From contig CAJKPX010000024.1 in assembly GCA_905201895.1 (NCBI GenBank), positions 1 to 31,839 on the forward strand: 31,839 nt of DNA. The letters are read 5' to 3'. The position numbers and the translations under genes are program-made. The notes beneath the pieces are model-generated. The model was not told the origin of the DNA and searched no databases. It was given only the letters and a program-made list of their open reading frames with translations. The DNA comes from an uncultured Eubacteriales bacterium. GTDB lineage: Bacteria; Bacillota; Clostridia; Oscillospirales; CAG-272. Of the stretch, positions 24,103-31,839 are shown piece by piece. The first letter of the stretch is position 1; every line of letters begins with the position of its first letter.

Positions 24103-26889
24103 TTAACGGTCAACAAATGAAAGCGTAATGCCAAGTGCAAAGCCATTGGGAGAGATCGTGTCCTCTCGCGCCTTGAGCAGGCAACGCACCTCGAACTCTC
24201 TGCGGTCTCCCACGTCGCAGGGGACAGTGAGAGACGCCTTGTAGGAAGGCTCCACCTCGTAGATCAGCTTGCCGTCCACGTAAAACTCCGCATGCTCACA
24301 AATAATCGACGCGATCCTGATCGCGGGAATTTTGCCACTCGGAATGCTTTTGGGTAACAGGATTGGCATGCGCACCATGCGCCATCCCTTCTTGAATCCG
24401 CTCGGCTTGTAGCTATTAAAAGCACTCTTTTCCACCACAATGGGTGCGAGGCTATTCGCGTCGTCATCGCCGTACACGCGGTTGGGATCGGGCTTTTCCG
24501 CCGAATCGGCAATGTCGGCAAGAACGCCCGTGATCGCCAGATTGGGCTGGTGGAAGATATAGTCGGGGCGCGCAACCGCTTGGACCGTCCACGCAACCGA
24601 GGCGGGCTCGAGTCCCTCCACGCGTGCGGTCAGCTTGAGCGACCTCGCTCCGATCCCCGCCATCACAAGCACCTGACAAAGCCCTGCATAGAGACGGCGA
24701 TAATTTGCCTTGTCGGGCTCGTGGCTGTTCGGGTCACCGTTGCCCACACCCGCAATGATGCCGTCGCCCTCGAGCTCAAAGGTGACAAGCTCATCGGCGG
24801 TTGGAATTTCCACGCCGTTTGCGTCCACGAGGGAAACGCGCACGGGAACGGTGTCCTGCCCGTCGTCATTGATCACGGTGCGGTCTGCGATCAGCTTCAC
24901 GCGCACAGGTGCACCTGCCGTTTTGTTCTCGGCATGCGCCACGGCTTTGCCGCCGTTGTAGCCGATCGCCGAGATCGTCCCCACCTCAAAGGGCACCTGC
25001 CACTCCTGCTGCACGCAAACGTCATTTACGCGTCTGCCGAGCGAGCGACCGTTGAGCAGGAGCTCAACCTCCTCGCAGTTGGTAACCGTCATCACGCGCA
25101 CCACCTCGCCCTCACGGTGATTCCAATGCGGCAAAATGTGCATCATCGGCTCATCCGTGAAGGTGGCACGGTTGAAATAGAAGGAATCCTTCGCAAATCC
25201 GCAGGTGTCCATAATGCCGAACTGCGAGGAGCAGGAGGGCCAGGTGAAGGGCGTGGGCTCACCGCGATAGTCAAAGCCCGTCCAGATAAAGATGCCTGCG
25301 AAATAATCGTGACTGCGCACAAAATTCCAGGTCTCTCTCACTCTCTGCCCCCACGGAACAAGCTCGTCATCGTAGTTATCAAGCACATGTGCCCCCTCGC
25401 GGTCGCTTTGGTAGCAGCCGCGCGTGGTGACGGCGCTGTTGTTCTCCGAGCCGAGGATGGGCATGGTGGGATATTCGTTGTGGATCGACTCGATGCGATT
25501 GATCGCATAGTTGATACCCAACGCATCCATCTCCATGCCCGTTCCATCGGGATGGATGGTATCGTTGACCGCACCGAGAATGATGCGCGAGGTATCGAGC
25601 CGCAGCACTGCGCTTTTCAGACGCTTGAAGATCGCGCGCCCCTCACTGCAGTTCTGGAGCGGCTCCTCGTTAAAGAGCGAATAGAAAATGACCGACGGAT
25701 GGTTGCGGTCGCGGCGGATCAGCGTTTCGAGATTGCAGATCGCCGAGGGACTCACCTCAAACGAACGGTTCTCGTCCATCACGATCATGCCGAGCTCGTC
25801 GCAGGCGTCAAGCACCTCCTTCGTGGGCGGATTGTGCGAGCAGCGGTAGGCATTCGAGCCCATTTCCTTGAGGCGTCGAATGCGGTAATATTGAATCGAA
25901 TCGGGAACGGCAACGCCAACCCCCGCATGATCCTGATGATTGCAGGTACCCTTGATCTTGAGGGGTCTGCCGTTGAGAAAAAAGCCGCGCTCGGCATCCA
26001 TGAAAAAGCTGCGGAAGCCGATGCGAACCGAATCGGCGTCAACCGACTCCCCTCCCCGCAAAGCCTCAACCTTGAGGGTGTAAAGATGCGGTGCGTCCAC
26101 GTCCCAAAGTCTCGGATCGGTCACGGTAAGGGTACTGCAAACGGCGGCTTTTGCGTCGGCTCCGACAAGCGTTTCGGCACCCGTTGTCTCGGCAATCAGT
26201 CTCTCGCCGTCATACAGGCATGCACGGACCGATGTGGGAGCATCCTCATAGGAGGAATTCTCCAGCGTGGTCTCGAGCTCCACGCACCATTCCTTTTTCG
26301 CTTCATCCGCAAGCACGGGCTTTGCCCAGATTCCGTTGTGCGCAATATGCACCGCGTCCTTGATATAAAGATGCACGTGACGGTAAATGCCCGCGCCCTC
26401 ATACCACCAGCCCTCGGTGTCGCTCCCCTTGGTGTAGACCGCGAGGGTGTTGATGCGATCGAAATAAAGTCGGTCGGTTACGTCGAGCGCAATCTCGGTG
26501 TAAAGGCTGAACGAGCGCTCGAGCACCGAGCCGTTGAGATAGATAACCGACGAGGTGGAAATGCCGTCGAACACCAGCATGGCATGCTTGCCGCGAAGCG
26601 CAGGATCGACCGAAAAGGTCTTGCGATACCAGCCGTTCTCATAGAGGCGATAGCCGTGATTTCCCACGGCGTCGGGCGAAAAAGCTGCCTCGGTCAGATA
26701 ATCGTGGGGCAGGTTCACGCACTGCCATTCGCTGTCATCGAACACGCGCTTGGTTGCGGGTCCGCTCGCACCGCCTGCCTTCGTGCTGTTGTAAACCGCC
26801 AGGTGCGTGCGCGAGTCCTCGCTCACGACCTCGCCAAGATGAAAACGCCAATCCATATCCATGTTGTAATGCTTTCTTATAAAGTTCAT
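24103..26889 (-). CDS. Glycoside hydrolase family 2 beta-galactosidase-like enzyme
   Basis: The 928-residue protein has the GH2 layout. An N-terminal galactose-binding-like jelly roll comes first (NLPHDY, about 60-65, and GWYRKTF), then an Ig-like domain and a TIM barrel with GSNAYRCSHNPP. Next come the acid/base Glu408 (FNEEP) and the nucleophile Glu482 (GSEN), then the substrate-contacting IFIWTGFDYRGEPTPF. The region around VPVRVSLVDANGVEIP through FELEGDG looks like a bacterial Ig domain found in many GH2 enzymes. It hydrolyses terminal beta-galactosides or related sugars. No signal peptide is seen, so it is probably cytoplasmic, acting on imported oligosaccharides. The ATG at 26889 follows AAGGAG; an upstream in-frame start is rejected. 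It is transcribed alone. Confidence 0.9.
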   Translation of the reverse strand: MNFIRKHYNMDMDWRFHLGEVVSEDSRTHLAVYNSTKAGGASGPATKRVFDDSEWQCVNLPHDYLTEAAFSPDAVGNHGYRLYENGWYRKTFSVDPALRGKHAMLVFDGISTSSVIYLNGSVLERSFSLYTEIALDVTDRLYFDRINTLAVYTKGSDTEGWWYEGAGIYRHVHLYIKDAVHIAHNGIWAKPVLADEAKKEWCVELETTLENSSYEDAPTSVRACLYDGERLIAETTGAETLVGADAKAAVCSTLTVTDPRLWDVDAPHLYTLKVEALRGGESVDADSVRIGFRSFFMDAERGFFLNGRPLKIKGTCNHQDHAGVGVAVPDSIQYYRIRRLKEMGSNAYRCSHNPPTKEVLDACDELGMIVMDENRSFEVSPSAICNLETLIRRDRNHPSVIFYSLFNEEPLQNCSEGRAIFKRLKSAVLRLDTSRIILGAVNDTIHPDGTGMEMDALGINYAINRIESIHNEYPTMPILGSENNSAVTTRGCYQSDREGAHVLDNYDDELVPWGQRVRETWNFVRSHDYFAGIFIWTGFDYRGEPTPFTWPSCSSQFGIMDTCGFAKDSFYFNRATFTDEPMMHILPHWNHREGEVVRVMTVTNCEEVELLLNGRSLGRRVNDVCVQQEWQVPFEVGTISAIGYNGGKAVAHAENKTAGAPVRVKLIADRTVINDDGQDTVPVRVSLVDANGVEIPTADELVTFELEGDGIIAGVGNGDPNSHEPDKANYRRLYAGLCQVLVMAGIGARSLKLTARVEGLEPASVAWTVQAVARPDYIFHQPNLAITGVLADIADSAEKPDPNRVYGDDDANSLAPIVVEKSAFNSYKPSGFKKGWRMVRMPILLPKSIPSGKIPAIRIASIICEHAEFYVDGKLIYEVEPSYKASLTVPCDVGDRREFEVRCLLKAREDTISPNGFALGITLSFVDR

Positions 26890-26964
26890 CCGGCTTCGTA
26901 CTCCTTTTGTTGAATGTGAAAATTTGTAACCGTCAACCAATGCCATTCATGCTGTTTCGCCCAT

Positions 26965-26993
26965 ATTTTAGCATTTCAAAACACTTTTGTAAA
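26965..26993 (-). promoter_or_regulatory. Sigma-A promoter of the GH2 gene
   Basis: Minus-strand -35 TTTACA and -10 TAAAAT have a 17-base spacer, leaving a leader of about 70 bases. Confidence 0.7.
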
Positions 26994-27074
26994 TATAAAA
27001 ATCTGCCATAATTACAACGGTTTCATATCGAAAAAAGTCACGTTTTCCCGCGTCGGTTCCTTTCAAACACCTGT

Positions 27075-27100
27075 TTTTATGTAAAAAACGCATCCGTGCG
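27075..27100 (-). terminator. Weak terminator candidate after the TPR gene
   Basis: On the minus strand CGCA pairs with TGCG around CGGA, followed by six T. The stem is only 4-5 pairs, so this is tentative. Confidence 0.35.
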
Positions 27101-27105
27101 CGGGG

Positions 27106-27942
27106 TCAATCGCGCTTCATTGCCATATAACGCGCGATCGTCGCCTGCAAGCGCTCGGGAGACTCACCCGACGCGAGCGCAATGTGCGAATATTTCTTCG
27201 CGTTCTCCGCATCGCCCTCAAGCGTGTGGATAATAGCAAGCAGGGTTGCCGATTGACGCATCTTGTGGTTGATCTCGAGCGCCTTCATGGCGTATGTCTT
27301 TGCGTTTTCAAAGTCATACGTATCAAAATAGAGCTTGGCGAGATTGTTGTAGGGCGCGGGGTTCTTTTCATCGTTTTGAATTGAGAGATGCATGCAGGCG
27401 ATCGCGTCGTCGTAATTGCCGAGAGAGGAATGGAGACTGCCGAGATTGCCGTAGATGGTAGTGGAGGTGATCCCCATGCGAAGCAGACTGTTATACACCT
27501 CAACGGCAGCGCTCTCATTTCCCATATCGGTGAGCACGAGCCCGAGAAAAAGCCCCACGGCATAGTAATCGTCGGTATGATCGCAGCAGGACTGCAGCTC
27601 GGTAAGATATTTTATCGCTTTGCGGTATTTGTCCTCATTGTAGAGTCGCACCGCACACAGCAGCTTTTTTCTGTGCATCGGATGCTCGGAAAAGGCGTTT
27701 TTGAGGTATTCCTCATATTGCCGCTCATAATATCCAAGCCCGCGACGTCTCGCACCGCCGCCCAAATAGAGGCGCAGAATCCCCACGATGCAGACCGCAA
27801 CGATTGAAAGCAGCTTTGGCAGATTTTTGATCGGGTCCACCCCCTTTGTTGTGATCTCCACCACGTAAAGTCCCACACCAAAGGCGAGCAGTGCAATCAA
27901 CACAACCGTCAGAATGATTCGGATCAGCTTTTGTTTTTTCAT
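27106..27942 (-). CDS. TPR-repeat membrane protein
   Basis: The 278-residue protein has two N-terminal hydrophobic segments (about 9-28 and 45-60), then a soluble part with four or five tetratricopeptide-like repeats, including TTIYGNLGSLHSSLGNYDDA, PAPYNNLAKLYFDTYDFENA and the following helix pair. TPR domains bind partner proteins; here it is held at the membrane with the domain probably in the cytoplasm. Its partner is not known. AAGGAG lies 7 bases upstream of the ATG. It has its own promoter inside the end of the AraC-type gene and no functional link to the carbohydrate genes is evident. Confidence 0.82.
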   Translation of the reverse strand: MKKQKLIRIILTVVLIALLAFGVGLYVVEITTKGVDPIKNLPKLLSIVAVCIVGILRLYLGGGARRRGLGYYERQYEEYLKNAFSEHPMHRKKLLCAVRLYNEDKYRKAIKYLTELQSCCDHTDDYYAVGLFLGLVLTDMGNESAAVEVYNSLLRMGITSTTIYGNLGSLHSSLGNYDDAIACMHLSIQNDEKNPAPYNNLAKLYFDTYDFENAKTYAMKALEINHKMRQSATLLAIIHTLEGDAENAKKYSHIALASGESPERLQATIARYMAMKRD

Positions 27943-28028
27943 GTCAAACTCCTTGTCCTTCTCTTTTGTTTTCCCCTAACCGAGCCAACCGCGCGGCAAG
28001 GGAGGAAAGCAGCAAATGTTACACCAGA

Positions 28029-28057
28029 ATTATATCACAGATGCACGCCTCTGTCAA
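28029..28057 (-). promoter_or_regulatory. Sigma-A promoter of the TPR gene
   Basis: Minus-strand -35 TTGACA and -10 TATAAT are separated by 17 bases, consensus on both sides. The -35 overlaps the stop of the AraC-type gene. The remaining 70 bases to the TPR start show nothing else. Confidence 0.85.
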
Positions 28058-28815
28058 CCGTCGCCCCCACGGGAACGGCGATAATCCGAGGGGGGCATGC
28101 CGGTTTGGGCGCGGAACTCGCGGTCGAAGGCACGAAGCGAGCAAAAGCCGCACGCCTCCCCGATCGTTTCCATGCTCTCCCCCGTCGAGCGTAGGAGACG
28201 CTTGCACTCGGTGATGCGCAGCCCGTTGACATATTGGCGGAACGAAATACCCACCAAGCGCTTGAAGGCGCGAGAGACGTAGGCGTAATCGTAGCCGATC
28301 TCGGCGGCGGCATCGCGCAAGAGACAACGGTTGGTGAAATTGCGGTCGGCATAAACCAGCAGCTCCACCAACAGCCTCTGATCCTGCCCCACCGACGCCT
28401 CCGCGTAGGCTCTGTCGCGCTCAAACTCACCGCAGATATAGTAGGCAAGCGATTTTTTGTGAAATACGGTTGCAAGCTCAACCGTCTCGGGCGTTTTACA
28501 TCGAAACTGATTGCTTGTCGGAACTCTGCCTCCGTGTGCCTTGTAGAATGAGGTGACGAGATCGGGCGAGAAGATGCACATGCGCATCCGCCCCTCCTCA
28601 AGCGAAAGATAGGAATGCGGCTGCATGGGAAAAACCAGCACGGCGTCTCCTGCATGCAGAGTATATTTTTGACCACCAACACTCACCTCTGTTATCCCAA
28701 CCACCTGCTCAAAATACTCAAACGAGCGGTGAATATGGATCGGAAAGGTGATACTTTTGGACGAGGTGATCTGAAATTCGCCCTCACGCAGCGAATGCTG
28801 TGACTCAAAAAGCAT
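28054..28815 (-). CDS. AraC family transcriptional regulator
   Basis: The 253-residue regulator has an N-terminal cupin-like sensing domain (FPIHIHRSFEYFEQVVG near 24-40, HAGDAVLVFPMQPHSY near 54-69). Its C-terminal pair of helix-turn-helix motifs starts near residue 150, with YDYAYVSRAFKRLVGISFRQ and the signature ending IGEACGFCSLRAFDREFRAQ before PSDYRR. It probably senses a sugar and activates or represses the adjacent ThuA/Gfo-Idh genes. It is transcribed divergently from them, with overlapping -35 boxes. GGGGAG lies upstream of the ATG at 28815. Confidence 0.93.
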   Translation of the reverse strand: MLFESQHSLREGEFQITSSKSITFPIHIHRSFEYFEQVVGITEVSVGGQKYTLHAGDAVLVFPMQPHSYLSLEEGRMRMCIFSPDLVTSFYKAHGGRVPTSNQFRCKTPETVELATVFHKKSLAYYICGEFERDRAYAEASVGQDQRLLVELLVYADRNFTNRCLLRDAAAEIGYDYAYVSRAFKRLVGISFRQYVNGLRITECKRLLRSTGESMETIGEACGFCSLRAFDREFRAQTGMPPSDYRRSRGGDG

Positions 28816-28850
28816 GGCAAGTCTCCCCTAAAAGACTAATTTTGTCCTAT

Positions 28851-28879
28851 ATTATACAATATATATGGTTGAAAGTCAA
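28851..28879 (-). promoter_or_regulatory. Sigma-A promoter of the AraC-type gene
   Basis: Minus-strand -35 TTGACT and -10 TATAAT have a 17-base spacer. Its -35 shares a base with the -35 of the divergent ThuA promoter. Confidence 0.85.
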
Positions 28880-28897
28880 GGTAATCTCTGTTAAAAT
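28869..28897 (+). promoter_or_regulatory. Sigma-A promoter of the ThuA/Gfo-Idh genes
   Basis: -35 TTGAAA and -10 TAAAAT have a 17-base spacer, overlapping the AraC promoter back to back. Confidence 0.75.
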
Positions 28898-28928
28898 ATT
28901 CATATCAAAGAAGGAAGGAGGCAGCCCC

Positions 28929-29642
28929 TTGAAAAAAGCACTGATTTTTTACGGCGGATGGTCCGGACACGATCCCGAGCAGGTGTCGCGGCGGTTTGAG
29001 GGGATTCTCGCATCCAACGGCTTTGCGGTTGATCGCGTGGAGGGCGTGGAATGCCTCGCCGACCGAGATTACCTCATGACCTTTGATCTGATCGTGCCCT
29101 GTGTCACGATGGGAACGCTTCCGCGTGAATGCGAAAAAGCCGTTTCCTATGCCGTGAGTCGAGGCGTCGGGCTGGCGGGCTGTCACGGCGGCATGTGCGA
29201 TGCCTTTCGCAACTCCACCGAATGGCAGTTTATCACGGGCGGACAATGGGTGAGCCATCCCGGCAACAGCGGCGTGACCTACACCGTTTCGGTTCGTCGC
29301 GGTGAGAGCCCGATCGTGGATGGCATTGCGGATTTTTCGCTCACCTCGGAGCAATATTATCTCCACGTGGACCCTGCCGTGCACGTGCTTGCCACCACGC
29401 GATTTCCGATCGCCAATTCCTATCATGCGGCAAACGGCGCAGTCGATATGCCCGTGGTCTGGACGAAATATTGGGGGCTCGGCAGAGTGTTCTATTGCTC
29501 GATCGGGCACAGTGACGAGGTCTTTGCTACCTGTCCCTCGGCGACGCTTCTCATGGAGCGCGGTATGCTTTGGGCAGCAGAGGGAAAGGACGATGCAAGA
29601 GCACGCGGGCTCGATGCAACGGTCTTTGAAGAAAAAAAGTAA
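28929..29642 (+). CDS. ThuA-like domain protein
   Basis: The 237-residue protein has a ThuA/glutamine-amidotransferase-like fold: KKALIFYGGWSGHDPEQ at the start, AGCHGG near 100-105, a GGQWVSHP segment and the end part with VVWTKYWGLGRVFYCSIGHS. ThuA-type proteins occur with Gfo/Idh/MocA oxidoreductases in disaccharide (trehalose, keto-sugar) catabolism; the reaction is not firmly known. The start is a TTG at 28929, chosen because GGAAGGAGG is well placed before it. Upstream in-frame codons would extend through the promoter. It is followed 69 bases later by the oxidoreductase gene and probably cotranscribed. Confidence 0.82.
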   Translation: MKKALIFYGGWSGHDPEQVSRRFEGILASNGFAVDRVEGVECLADRDYLMTFDLIVPCVTMGTLPRECEKAVSYAVSRGVGLAGCHGGMCDAFRNSTEWQFITGGQWVSHPGNSGVTYTVSVRRGESPIVDGIADFSLTSEQYYLHVDPAVHVLATTRFPIANSYHAANGAVDMPVVWTKYWGLGRVFYCSIGHSDEVFATCPSATLLMERGMLWAAEGKDDARARGLDATVFEEKK

Positions 29643-29711
29643 ATCAGGGGTATCTCGCCCCACAAAACGGATAACAAATCATTTTCGATCAAACACAGGA
29701 GGATTTTGAAC

Positions 29712-30815
29712 ATGCTTAAGGTTGGAATGGTTGGTGTTGGAAACATCAGCGGAATTTACCTCAAAAACTTTGCCGAGACCTTCCATGGCGTGAAGCTGGT
29801 TGCCGTTTGCGATCTCATTCGCGAGCGCGCCGAGGCGGCGCAGGAAAAGTACGGTATCCCCAAACTCTACGATACTATGCACGAGCTCTTTGCCGATCCC
29901 GAGATCGACATCGTGCTCAATCTCACGCGCCCCTATCAGCACTATGAGGTCTCGCGTGGCGCGCTCCTTGCCGGCAAGCACGTTTATTCCGAAAAGCCGC
30001 TCGGTGCCAATTGGGAGGAGGGCTGTGCGCTGGTCAAGCTCGCGCAGGAAAAGGGCCTCTGGATCGGCGGCGCTCCCGATACCTTTATGGGCGCGGGCAT
30101 TCAATCCTGCCGCAAGTTCATCGACGAGGGCGGAATTGGCGATGTGATCGGCGGCAGATGCGTGTTCGCTTCGCACGGTATGGAGGATTGGCATCCCGAT
30201 CCAAACTTCTTCTATCAGTTTGGCGGCGGTCCTCTGCTTGACATGGGTCCCTACTACGTCACCGCGCTGATCAACCTGCTCGGCGAGGTCAAGGAGGTCT
30301 ACGGTAAATCGCGCATCTCCTTCCCCGAGCGTCCGATCAGCTCCGAGCCACACAAGGGCGAGATCATCAAGGTCACCGTTCCCACACACTACGAAGCGCT
30401 CCTCACCTTTGCCTCGGGTGCCACGGTTTCCCTCCTGACCAGCTTTGACGTTTATAAGACCTTCCAGAACCCCATCCAGCTCTACGGAACCAAGGGCAAC
30501 CTCTTCGTGCCAGACCCCAACCAATTTGACGGCTCCAAGGGTATGCGCCACTATAACGGTGCAACAAAAGAAGAGGTCGAGCTGCCCCTCACCTTTGATT
30601 ACAGCGAAAACTCGCGTTGCCTGGGTCTTGCCGACCTTGCCGCCGCAATCGAGCAGGGCAGAACACCTCGCGCCTCCTATCTGCAAACCCTGCACGCGCT
30701 GGAGATCATGACGGGCATCATGAAGAGCGCCGAGACGGGACTCCCCTACAAGATGACCACCACCTTCGAGCGCCGAGCACCGATGGACCCCTCACTCCCC
30801 CACGGTGTGCTTTAA
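29712..30815 (+). CDS. Gfo/Idh/MocA family oxidoreductase
   Basis: The 368-residue protein has an N-terminal Rossmann fold with GMVGVGNISG (NAD(P)-binding GxGxxG) near 6-15, the EKPLG motif near 97-101 that carries the catalytic Lys, and a GGGPLLDMGPYYV region near 175-187 typical of the C-terminal domain. It oxidises or reduces a sugar or inositol-type hydroxyl using NAD(P). ACAGGAGG lies 9 bases before the ATG at 29712. Its partner ThuA and the divergent AraC regulator make this a likely sugar-derivative catabolism module; the substrate is unknown. Confidence 0.92.
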   Translation: MLKVGMVGVGNISGIYLKNFAETFHGVKLVAVCDLIRERAEAAQEKYGIPKLYDTMHELFADPEIDIVLNLTRPYQHYEVSRGALLAGKHVYSEKPLGANWEEGCALVKLAQEKGLWIGGAPDTFMGAGIQSCRKFIDEGGIGDVIGGRCVFASHGMEDWHPDPNFFYQFGGGPLLDMGPYYVTALINLLGEVKEVYGKSRISFPERPISSEPHKGEIIKVTVPTHYEALLTFASGATVSLLTSFDVYKTFQNPIQLYGTKGNLFVPDPNQFDGSKGMRHYNGATKEEVELPLTFDYSENSRCLGLADLAAAIEQGRTPRASYLQTLHALEIMTGIMKSAETGLPYKMTTTFERRAPMDPSLPHGVL

Positions 30816-30837
30816 GTTACACAAACACAAACATAAG

Positions 30838-31139
30838 AAGAAGGCTGAATCGAATGATTCAGCCTTCAGACTGTAGACAAAACAAACGGGTTTCGTCAGC
30901 CTGCTGAAAGTTTTCGCCCGCCTTTTTCAAAAGGCGGCGCGGTGGAGGGCGCGTAGCCCTCCTCGCCCTCCGCAGAGGGCGAAAAACCTTGTTTTTCGGC
31001 GCTTTTCTTTTTGCTAAGCTTTTTCTTTTGCGCCTTTTTCGTCAAAAGAAAAAGCGAAACAAACATATTTGTTTAATGTCACCAATCATGTGCCTTTCGT
31101 CTACAACCTGCAGGCTGAATCGAATGATTCAGCCTTCTT
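30838..31139. repeat. Hairpin-rich element with terminal inverted repeats (MITE-like)
   Basis: The ends of this 302-base non-coding stretch are near-perfect inverted copies about 45 bases long. Each contains the hairpin GGCTGAATC-GAAT-GATTCAGCC or its mirror, next to a CTGTAGAC/GTCTACA block. Internal hairpins are 30918-30937 (9 pairs), 30944-30962 (7 pairs), 30963-30982 (8 pairs), 31018-31055 (13 pairs) and 31057-31074 (7 pairs). No reading frame or transposase is present. It lies between the Gfo/Idh gene and the activase gene, and its right end contains the activase stop codon. It could be a miniature transposable element, a structured RNA or a mixture of terminators. The left-end hairpin (30840-30867) may serve as a terminator for the oxidoreductase gene. 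Confidence 0.7.
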
Positions 31140-31839
31140 TGATTCCGTTGACCGCAGGAAGTCCCATGCCCAACAGCGTATTCACCGCACGTTGCACGTC
31201 CTCGGGCCGTGTGACGGTATCAGGAAGCGTACAGGTCATTCCAAGCGCCTCGTAGCGAGAGGCGGCAAAGGCGTGATACTGCAACACCTTAACGCGCTCG
31301 ATCCCGCGGCAATTGCGGAGAAATGCGCCGATCGCCTCACATTCCCCGTCATTATATCCCACAACGAGCGGATAGCGGATTTCAATGTGACATCCGCACT
31401 CCGAAAGATATTTCAGATTTTCGAGAACAATGGCGTTGTCACGTCCCGTGCAGCGCTTGTGAACCTCGGAGTCGATCGCCTTGACGTCATACAGGAACAA
31501 GTCGACGTATGGCATAATCTGTTCGAGCACCTCGCGACCAACGAAGCCGCAGGTGTCGACGTAAACACCGATACCGCGATCGCAGAGTGCACGTGCAAGC
31601 TCCACGGCAAAGCGAGGCTGGGCAAGACATTCCCCACCCGAGAGCGTTACACCGCCCCCGCTTCTCTCAAAAAAGGGCTGATCCTGCGCCAGGATATCGG
31701 CAAGCTCCTCCACCCCGTATGCGATTCCGTATTCCACCAACGCTCCCGTTGGACATGCGGCAACGCCTGCCTGTGTCCGCTCTCCGCCGCAGGCTCCGCA
31801 GCGAGTCGACGGGGTCCCCCTCGCGGATTTCCAGAAACA
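31129..31839 (-). CDS. pflA: Partial glycyl-radical enzyme activating protein (PflA-like)
   Basis: This is the C-terminal part of a radical SAM enzyme that generates the glycyl radical of a partner such as pyruvate formate-lyase or a dehydratase. The visible sequence starts within the N-terminal Fe-S region. It shows CGACGG and AACPTGAL, the extra ferredoxin-like Cys insert, then GGGVTLSGGE (the radical SAM GGE motif), YVDTCGF, DLFLYDVKAID and IEIRYPLVVGYND. The C-terminus is complete, with a TGA inside the hairpin of the element at 30838-31139. The N-terminal CxxxCxxC loop is off the window, so start and class cannot be fixed. The expected N-P-E after the third radical SAM Cys is not seen in the first residues. 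The partner enzyme would be outside the window. Confidence 0.85.
   Translation of the reverse strand, partial: CFWKSARGTPSTRCGACGGERTQAGVAACPTGALVEYGIAYGVEELADILAQDQPFFERSGGGVTLSGGECLAQPRFAVELARALCDRGIGVYVDTCGFVGREVLEQIMPYVDLFLYDVKAIDSEVHKRCTGRDNAIVLENLKYLSECGCHIEIRYPLVVGYNDGECEAIGAFLRNCRGIERVKVLQYHAFAASRYEALGMTCTLPDTVTRPEDVQRAVNTLLGMGLPAVNGIKEG

Noticed and set aside
24550..26913. Plus-strand open frame of 787 codons
   Set aside because: It is antisense to the GH2 gene, whose product has clear catalytic motifs; the opposite frame shows no family features and reflects codon bias.
1..31839. CRISPR arrays, tRNA or rRNA genes, transposases
   Set aside because: No regularly spaced repeats, tRNA cloverleaf or rRNA stretches, and no transposase or recombinase motifs were found on reading both strands by eye.

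Overview
The window reads as chromosomal DNA of a Gram-positive, low-to-mid GC member of the Clostridia, probably a gut or rumen fermenter. The evidence is the SigA-type rpoD, the dgt-dnaG-rpoD order, lipoproteins with Cys lipoboxes, strong AGGAGG ribosome sites, sigma-A promoters with 17-base spacers, a glycyl-radical enzyme activase and several host- or plant-glycan enzymes. Species is not assigned. No rRNA, tRNA, CRISPR array, prophage or transposase gene was seen.

Left part (1-15.6 kb), almost all on the minus strand, is mostly housekeeping. A membrane/lipoprotein operon (M3-like zinc peptidase lipoprotein, Lgt-family protein, CPBP intramembrane protease, start of a GDPD-like gene) runs off the left edge. 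It is preceded by a WecA/TagO-type sugar-phosphate transferase and trpS. Next come a very large orphan solute-binding-like lipoprotein, then dgt-dnaG-rpoD, then yigZ, hflX and rpmE.

Middle part (15.6-19.3 kb): a MATE exporter (+), a Doc-type toxin with a 54-residue partner (-), and an L-cysteine desulfidase/serine dehydratase-like enzyme (+) behind a leader that looks like an attenuator.

Right part (19.3-31.8 kb) is accessory and carbohydrate-oriented. One minus operon encodes a sialidase-like protein, a YwaF-like membrane protein, a glycerophosphodiester phosphodiesterase and a CE15-like esterase. A GH2 beta-galactosidase and a TPR membrane protein follow. An AraC regulator is transcribed divergently from a ThuA-like protein and a Gfo/Idh/MocA oxidoreductase, with the two -35 boxes overlapping. 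The region ends with a 302-base hairpin-rich element with terminal inverted repeats. It supplies the stop codon of a glycyl-radical enzyme activase gene that leaves the right edge.

The most unusual structure is the 302-base element at 30838-31139. The rest is mainly recognisable families in informative arrangements; I did not find a multi-gene system that is clearly new. All functions are from reading motifs by eye, with no database search.
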